Below are positions 57,298 to 64,000 of a DNA stretch of 64,000 nt, one piece after another. Below the pieces are notes generated by a model. It was not told where the DNA came from. It searched no databases and saw only the letters and a program-made list of their open reading frames with translations. The position numbers and the translations under genes are program-made. This DNA is from Zygaena filipendulae (Eukaryota > Arthropoda > Insecta > Lepidoptera > Zygaenidae), in contig OU015675.1 in assembly GCA_907165275.2 (NCBI GenBank), forward strand, positions 3,675,501 to 3,739,500, in the 5' to 3' direction. Numbering within the stretch: position 1 is the first letter of the stretch; each line of letters opens with the position of its first letter.

Positions 57298-58436
57298 AAA
57301 AAATAAATTTTAGTTGTAGAGGTGCTTGCACTGGGTACCTACTAATTTGTTCACAATTAAAATAAAATAAAGCGAAACACGTCAGTGACGCGAGGCTGAA
57401 AAGTCATACCTAGTTAATTGACGCGAGCCGGGCTTGGGCCGGTCCACTCAATATGCATGAGCCGTCGCCACTGAGGGTTGCCATTCATTCGTTAAATTAT
57501 ATATCCAAAAACTCTGTGACAACCTCAATCAAATCAGGAAGCTGATTTTAATTTCGATTCAAATTGGAGGTCGCATTTTGCTTCGCAACAAGATTGTTGA
57601 CGAGATTTGATGCGTATGGAAAATTTATACTCCAAAACTAGATCCTAAGTATAAGAAAAACTTTCAACTTGGAATCACCAAAAATCATATATTTAAGATT
57701 TTCCATTATATTATGTAACTACTAATTAATTCTAGTGGTTAAACGGATATCAATTTCAATTCCCTCAGCAAGAGATAGAATTATCTTAATTTATGTTTGT
57801 CCGGACATACCTATACTAAGTTTTATTCAATTCCGATCACTTTTTTCTTCACGATGAGCATTTACACAAACAGACATATTATAAGAAAACCGAAGAAAAT
57901 TTTAAAAACGATCTTAATGATCATTTGAAATTTATTATGACTAATTATATATTTTACATTTCATCATCCTCTTGTTTTAAAGCGTTTAAGTATAAAAATA
58001 TTTTCTGCATTCACAACCCTTATTTGCAGAGCATCTCAAACCCCACAATAACTATCAAATATCAATAAATTTCACGGAGCTCAACCCTGTTATGTTCGGG
58101 GCGTGTCGAACCCCAAGCCTCACCGCTAACAAGAAATAATACCAATTCGTACCTACGTCGACCAATTAGTCGACAAAATTAAATTCACTTGATTTATTTA
58201 ACAAGTTTTTGTACGCTCCGATTATTTGGCAGCGCCTGATTTATTGCGTTCAAATATTATCGATGTATTTTAATTTACACCAGATGATTCCATGTTTCAA
58301 GCATTTCCGAGTTGAAAATTTTAATAATAATGAAAAATTGGGAAGTAAAGTAACATACTTATACGCTAGGTAGTACATATTATATCCTAGCGTTAATTTA
58401 GTAACTTATTTTTAAATCCATAAAGCATGGAGTTAG
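57298..58436. other. Intergenic, candidate regulatory stretches
   Basis: 57400-57500 is GC-richer with AATATGCATGAG, and 58030-58280 holds GACCAATTAGTCGAC, TGATTTATTG and AACAAGTTTTTG. They are single-copy-looking and non-coding; function unknown. Confidence 0.35.
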
Positions 58437-58706
58437 TCCTTACTAATATTATCAATGCGAAAGTGAGTTTGTTTGTTACGCTTTCATGCGTCTACGGCTC
58501 AACGGATCATCATGAAATTTTGCATACACGTTTTCAGGGATACAGAGAAACTGCATTTTCAACCGGAATTCCCACGGGTGAAACTGCATTAAATTTTGCA
58601 TACCATACGTTGTCAGGGGTACAGTCAAGTATATAGAGTACTGTTATACCGGAATTCCCGTGGAAACTCCAAAATTAACGTCGGCGAAACTGCGGGGAAC
58701 AGCTAA
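58437..58706 (+). mobile_element. Helitron-like copy with internal partial duplication
   Basis: TCCTTACTAATATTATCAATG start, end GCGAAACTGCGGGGAAC then AGCTAA. The AAATTTTGCATAC to CCGGAATTCCC segment is present twice. Confidence 0.75.
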
Positions 58707-61699
58707 TAAGCTAATAATAAATAAAATAAGTTTTAAATCCATAAACCACAAAGTTAATGTTTACCGAGGACTCTCATAGCATAGTATTATTAGCTTTTTA
58801 ATAACTCAAAATAAGACTTAGGGAAACACTAAAAATTAACGTAAGGAAATACCAATGAACGAAAAGAACTATGAAAACAGTTATTCATATAAACTATCCA
58901 CGTAATTTGGATTAAAAAATGTAAAACAAAGACAACATAATCACTTGATTTAAAACGTTGAAGATTTCGGAAAAATAAGGTCAACTTTTCATTGAACGTA
59001 CGTCTTTAAATCTTGACATCGATGTACTAAACTAGATCTTATACGTATACGTTGGGTTATTTCCTAGCTCCATGTGTTCACTGAAAAATACTGTTTACTT
59101 CATACCCTGAAATCACACCACTCAAGCGTGTTGTGAACTGTCATTAATCAAACTGATTTAGGTGCTGCGGACATCTCACTCCTATGGGACGACATGCCTA
59201 CGGTGATGTTTACTGTCTTCCGTCCTATTTGATCCCACGCACGATACTCTAACACACAGTGGACCTAACACACGATTGATTGTCATGAAGATTTGTAATA
59301 CAGTTAGTGTTTATGTTGCCCTGATATACATATAGAGTCCATATTTTTTAACACAAAAATATATATATTTTTTTTTATTTCGGCCATTTGCGATAGTTAT
59401 AGCAAGGTGTTTCTTATACAATTTATATTGATATTAAGGATGTGGATTGCCTACGGATAGTGCAAAAAATAAAAGAAGAATGGATGTGTGATAGACATCT
59501 AACTAGCGAATCAGCTTTAAAAAGCCTGTCTTCTAAGATATTTTATTTAAATAGAATCGATATGAGAATATGTATTTTTTTTTTTAAATACCAAAGACAA
59601 ATAATTTAAATTTATGTTTCAAATTAGCCGATTTCATAACTAGAAAAATGAACAACGACAAGGGCGGAGGGAAGGCCTCGTCGTAGACCGGAGAGAGTCT
59701 TCAAATTTGCGCAACATCCGAAGAGGTATAATAGTAGAGACAACACCTATAGCATGCACTCAGATCATAGATTAATATTACGTCAAGAATGTCGCATAAA
59801 TTTGGGGAATGGGTGTGAATTTACTGCAGGATCATTCCCTGTTGTCCTCAAATGTCACCAGAGCTGACAAATGGGATTTTTTTTTCTTATGTCATAAAAT
59901 TTTCCATTTGCCACGGGGAGTGAATTTTTTTTAATCCTTACTTAAAATCCCTTAAGTAACCATTAAATCGACTCTGAGTGCGGCGGTTGGACAGTTGGAA
60001 CTGATCTTAATGCTGGTAAATGAATCCCAAAATAATTTATCTATTAATCTAAGAAAATAAATTTAAAATAAAGATTTTGTCTTTTTTAATAAAAAAAAAA
60101 TTACTCCAAAGCTGATCAAAATTGAGTCGGGTAGGTACCTACCTAACTTTACATTTCTTAACATCTCTATACGTATTTTTTTCGATTTGATATTACCTAC
60201 TTCGAGTAAATATTATTGAAGAAGGCATTAATTTGTTTTCTCAAACGAAGTCCAGTTTTACGTATCCGGTTATAGCAGTAGATAGGTACCAAGGTAAGTT
60301 GGGTGCAGACGCAAGACTCTCGGACCGCCCGCGCCCGCGCCCAATGGGACTGTTTTTGTAAGAGACGACCGCTAGCTTAAAATACACTTGAAGACAATTT
60401 TATTTATTGACTATTTTTCTTTTCTCCATTATTAATCAATAGATTATTCTAATTAACACTTTTCTCTTTTTGCCTTAATCAAGGCGAAGTATCACGAAAT
60501 CTACCTGACGACAGAATGAAATATTTCATTCTTATTCATCTCGATTTACGGTCGTTTATGAAAATAGAATTTGTCATTAATCGTTTTTGCTATAGAATTG
60601 TTGTTTTTCTGAAAGATTTTCAATAAAAATGTGAATATCAACTAGATCAAAATGTATGCAATTGCAAAAGCGTCGGAGAATAGGTAGCGTTGTCACCGTA
60701 TTTTCTGGTACTTGTTTTAAAAATAGTACCTACTTATGTGATGAAAATAAAAAAAAAAAGTGCAGATAATTTGTCCTCTCAGTAAAAGCTGCACCGTTTA
60801 AAAGTTTTCAAAACAACTGTGCAGGTGGGTCAAAGATGTTTTCCTTTCACTAACCGGACGTAACATCCTTTCAAATAAAATATCTATTTAGATAGCTGGA
60901 CCATGGACTTAAGTAGGTAGGTACGTAAGTATAAAACTTGGGAGTATAGTATTATATTATCTGTGACTTGGTAAATGAGCTAAATTTACTAAGTATTTTG
61001 AAAAACTCATTGGAGTTAAGAAGCAGGCGTTAGTTTTGAACAAAAACATCAAAACAGTGAATTAAATTTTTTTAACGGTGGAAAATAGTTCAGAAGCAGT
61101 TCCGAAAATTTGGTGATATAGGTAAGCTGACACGCATAATTCCTTTTGTAGGAATACGCGTCGAATTGAGAACCTCCTCCTTTTTGGGAAGTCAGTTAAA
61201 AGGGCCTTTGTTTGTCTCCTAAGTAAGGTATAGTTACCTTATGAATATATCTTTTAATAATAAGTAGGTAACAAAATGATTAGAGGAAGAAGTGAAGTGA
61301 AAATTTTATTTTAAAAGACATTAACCACTTTGAAATTGTATTCTTAAATTGCAATATATCTAATTTATTACGCCTTTGCCGAGGCAGAACTAACTGGTTT
61401 TCTACATTCATACTTGCCTCGTGAATAATGCGCCAGTTAATGGCGCACTCCCGAAATCAAGTAGTGGCCATGCGGGACGAAAAAAGGCAATAAAACTCTC
61501 CTTTATATTCTGAACGAGCGAACTGAAAATTTGTTTTTCTCAAATTGCAGATGGGTGCGTCGTAAAATTTGATTAAAAAAAAATAATACCTATTTGAATT
61601 TAGAAAACAAATTTTCAATGATCGTACAACTTATGAATTAAATTACGTACCTGCCGTTTTCTCAAAAACAAACACCACTGTAAAAATATTTGCTCTAAG
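58707..61699. other. Intergenic, no gene seen
   Basis: AT-rich. 60300-60345 has GCCCGCGCCCGCGCCC. 61150-61200 carries the repeat end AGAACCTCCTCCTTTTTGGG. No coding exon recognised on either strand. Confidence 0.4.
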
Positions 61700-61786
61700 G
61701 GGGTGAAAAGGGGTTGCACAGTTTGTATGGAACAACTCCGCGGGAACTCCGAAATTATCGAGGGTGAAACTGCGCAGGGCAGCTAG
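61700..61786 (+). repeat. Helitron-like 3' fragment
   Basis: AACTCCGCGGGAACTCCG, CGAGGGTGAAACTGCGCAGG and GCAGCTAG. Confidence 0.6.
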
Positions 61787-61837
61787 TTCCTACTACATAA
61801 ATAGCATAACATTTTCCTTATTGTTTTTATTTAATAA

Positions 61838-62135
61838 CTAGCTGTGCCCAGCGGTTTCACCCGCGTTAGTTTCGGAATTCCCACAGGAAGTCCAAAGTAG
61901 CCTAATTTACTCTTTATAACATCAGCTAATTAGCAATGAAAGTCCCGTCAAAATCACTCCAACCGATTCAGAGATTCACCCACGTGAATTTCGGAATTCC
62001 CGCAGGAACTCCAAAATTCTTTCATATTCTTCTTTTACTTACAGTAAGAAACAACAGAAAAAGAATAAGTGAAATCGGTCCAGCCGTTCACGCGTGATGC
62101 CGTGACCAAGGGAAATAGGGATTCATTTTTATAGA
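61838..62135 (-). mobile_element. Helitron-like element, second subfamily, with internal duplication
   Basis: CTAGCTGTGCCCAGCGGTTT start; TTTCGGAATTCCCACAGGAA, then a second TTTCGGAATTCCCGCAGGAA at about 61990; GGTCCAGCCGTTCACGCGTG near the end. Confidence 0.65.
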
Positions 62136-62139
62136 ATAA

Positions 62140-62288
62140 CTAGCTGTGCCCCGCGGTTTCACCCGCGTGAGTTTTGGGATCAGGAACTTGCAGGCAGAAC
62201 AACCCGTCAAAGTTTCATCACGATCGGACCAATGGTTTCGAAACGCATAGAGGACAGACATACAAACATTTATTTATATTTATAAGGA
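62140..62288 (-). mobile_element. Helitron-like copy, short, in tandem with the previous one
   Basis: CTAGCTGTGCCCCGCGG with full hairpin CGCGGTTTCACCCGCG, GTTTCATCACGATCGGACC and TATTTATAAGGA. Confidence 0.7.
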
Positions 62289-62640
62289 AGATAGGTACAT
62301 AGACAACCAAACCCATGTGACCTATATACATTGTACAATACCCCACAAAATGAACGCACATCTTCACTCTTAAGAAATAATATTTGCAAATTATTTACTG
62401 GAAACTATTTCAGTGGTAAACAAGAAATTGCTTGAGAAGGAAATGAAAGGCACGGCAGTGCGGCAGTGGTGAAGGAAATTGCGGTGTTTTTATACAATTT
62501 GCCATCGGTTGGCGATGTAGGTACCTACCTATATTATAGAGTGGAGTGATTTTGATAATCTTATAACTTTGATCAAACGATTGCATTGATAAAGTCATCG
62601 CCGCTGCGAAGCAAATTAAGAGGTCCCAGGTTCGATATCT

Positions 62641-62785
62641 GCCCCCTTAACCAAGTTGACAAACTATAATCGTTAACGCATAGAAAACTAAGAAATGAAA
62701 CGCGGTCACATAAATATGGGCTTTTGATTGGACGATTTTTTTTGACCACGTAACGATTATAGAATGTCAACTTGGCTAAGGGGGC
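62641..62785. mobile_element. Small MITE with about 36-bp TIRs
   Basis: GCCCCCTTAACCAAGTTGAC at the left against, inverted, GCCCCCTTAGCCAAGTTGAC at the right; both continue into CTATAATCGTTA. 145 bp, non-coding. Confidence 0.75.
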
Positions 62786-63417
62786 TGGTTTGGTTGAACT
62801 CTATGTGATGAACAGAGGGTTCCGTTTTTTAGTCAGTGCGCGTATCTACAAGGTGTTACGGAAAGGTGTAGTTATATTTGAAGATTGTGATCTGGAAATC
62901 ATATACATAATATACTATAATTGGACCGTGGTATTTAGCTAAAGAACCTTGCTTCAAAATTTCATTAAGGCAATCATAACCAAAAAATATATATTTTTAT
63001 CCACCACTTCCATCATGAACTGACAGGTGACGGGTTCATGATCATTTGATGCAATTTATCATCTTTGGGGTGCAGAGAGAAGTTAATACCAGCAAACCTA
63101 GCAAATTTTAGGAAAGTTTATTTCCTAGTACTGGTACTACTATCTACTAGTGTTAAATCATTGCAGATGAGACGTGAACACGATCGTCAAATATGACTAC
63201 AGCTTTCTGTAACATCTGTATAGTACATAGTATATAGGAGGATTAAGTAGTAATAATGTATTAAGTATATAGCGTACACAACTGGTGATTGCTTGGTTTC
63301 CACAATAGATTACAAGCTTAATTCACGGTGTGAATATAACATAGATTGGTGTGCTGTGCAATATTATTATTTAATTCCGTAACTAGATCTAACTATACGC
63401 ATAATCATAGCATAAGA

Positions 63418-63714
63418 CTAGCTATTCCCTGCGGTTTAACCCGCGTTAATTTCAGAGATCCCGCGGATATTCCAAGATAAATGTACCTACCCACTTTTTT
63501 TCGTGTATTAAATCGTTTTCGTTGTGTATGCAAAATTTCATATAGCTTCACCCCGGTATTTTTTGGAGCATCGGCGGAAATTTAAGGATGAAAATTACCC
63601 TAAGTCTCTCTCTGTATCCCTGACAACGTGTGCAAAATATCCGTTGAGACGTTGAGGCGTGAAAGCGTAACAAACAAACAAACACACTCATTTTCGCATT
63701 TATAACATTATTAT
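63418..63714 (-). mobile_element. Helitron-like copy, enlarged
   Basis: CTAGCTATTCCCTGCGGTTT start; ATTTCAGAGATCCCGCGGAT; a second CCCTAAGTCTCTCTCTGTAT block; AACAAACAAACAAACACAC end. About 100 bp longer than the standard copy. Confidence 0.66.
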
Positions 63715-63832
63715 GAATTCTACTTTCAATTAAAAGAGAAAGTAGAGGAAACTCCTAGAAGTGGGCATAGTGGAGGAAAGTCGGACTGAAATCGAGGCAT
63801 TTCACTATACAAAAATTCCATTTTATTTACTA

Positions 63833-63994
63833 CTAGCTGTGCCCCGCGGTTGCACCCGCGGTAATTTCGGAGTTCGGTAATTCCGGGATAAAAAGTACCC
63901 TATGTCCTTCCCTGTATCCCTGACAACGTGCATGCCAAATTTCATCCAAATCCGTTTAGCTGTTTTTGCGTGATTGAGTAAACGTATGCGAGGA
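63833..63994 (-). mobile_element. Helitron-like copy at the right edge
   Basis: CTAGCTGTGCCCCGCGG, CCCTATGTCCTTCCCTGTAT, CCGTTTAGCTGTTTTTGCGT, and probably complete at GCGAGGA. Confidence 0.7.
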
Positions 63995-64000
63995 TAAGAG

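Noticed and set aside
9008..63994. Interpreting the abundant CTAGCTGT...CCGCGG repeat as a SINE
   Set aside because: No poly(A) or tRNA/5S head. The ends TC and CTRR with a terminal stem-loop fit a Helitron better.

Overview
This window is eukaryotic nuclear DNA, almost certainly from a moth or butterfly (Lepidoptera). The evidence is AT-rich DNA full of GTAGGTACCTAC-type words, genes split into small exons with GT-AG introns, and about 27 copies or fragments of a Lep1-type Helitron-like repeat whose 3' end has a CGCGG stem-loop and CTAG. Several insect-type TIR transposons and non-LTR retrotransposons are also present. No operons, CRISPR arrays, rRNA or convincing tRNA genes were seen.

Layout. 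1-3450: 3' part of a non-LTR retrotransposon (endonuclease, reverse transcriptase, RNase H, zinc knuckle) with an unbroken ORF, cut by the left edge. 5734-10908 (minus): six exons of a GH18 chitinase with signal peptide and catalytic DGLDLDWEYP; its 3' exons were not found and may lie left of the window. 15046-24536 (minus): a gene rebuilt by hand from 12 phase-matched exons. It encodes a signal peptide, a farnesoic-acid-O-methyltransferase-like (FAMeT, Methyltransf_FA) domain, then a Cys-loop ligand-gated-channel extracellular domain and four membrane segments. It is the most interesting object here. One exon (about 17898-17998) and its downstream junction are uncertain.

24.5-64 kb: no host protein-coding gene recognised. 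It is dense in mobile elements. These include a P-superfamily transposon with a perfect 8-bp target duplication and a THAP remnant (25788-27482), a 521-bp foldback (43714-44234), a 5'-truncated non-LTR element (42240-43250, minus), TA- and TAA-flanked MITEs, and many Helitron copies. Between them are single-copy-looking, locally GC-rich stretches that could be regulatory DNA or untranslated exons; nothing proves this.

The two host genes share a strand but have separate start and end signals and no evident functional link. One is a secreted chitin-degrading enzyme; the other is a predicted surface receptor-like protein. All exon boundaries are manual predictions from splice signals, reading phase and family resemblance, without transcript or database support.
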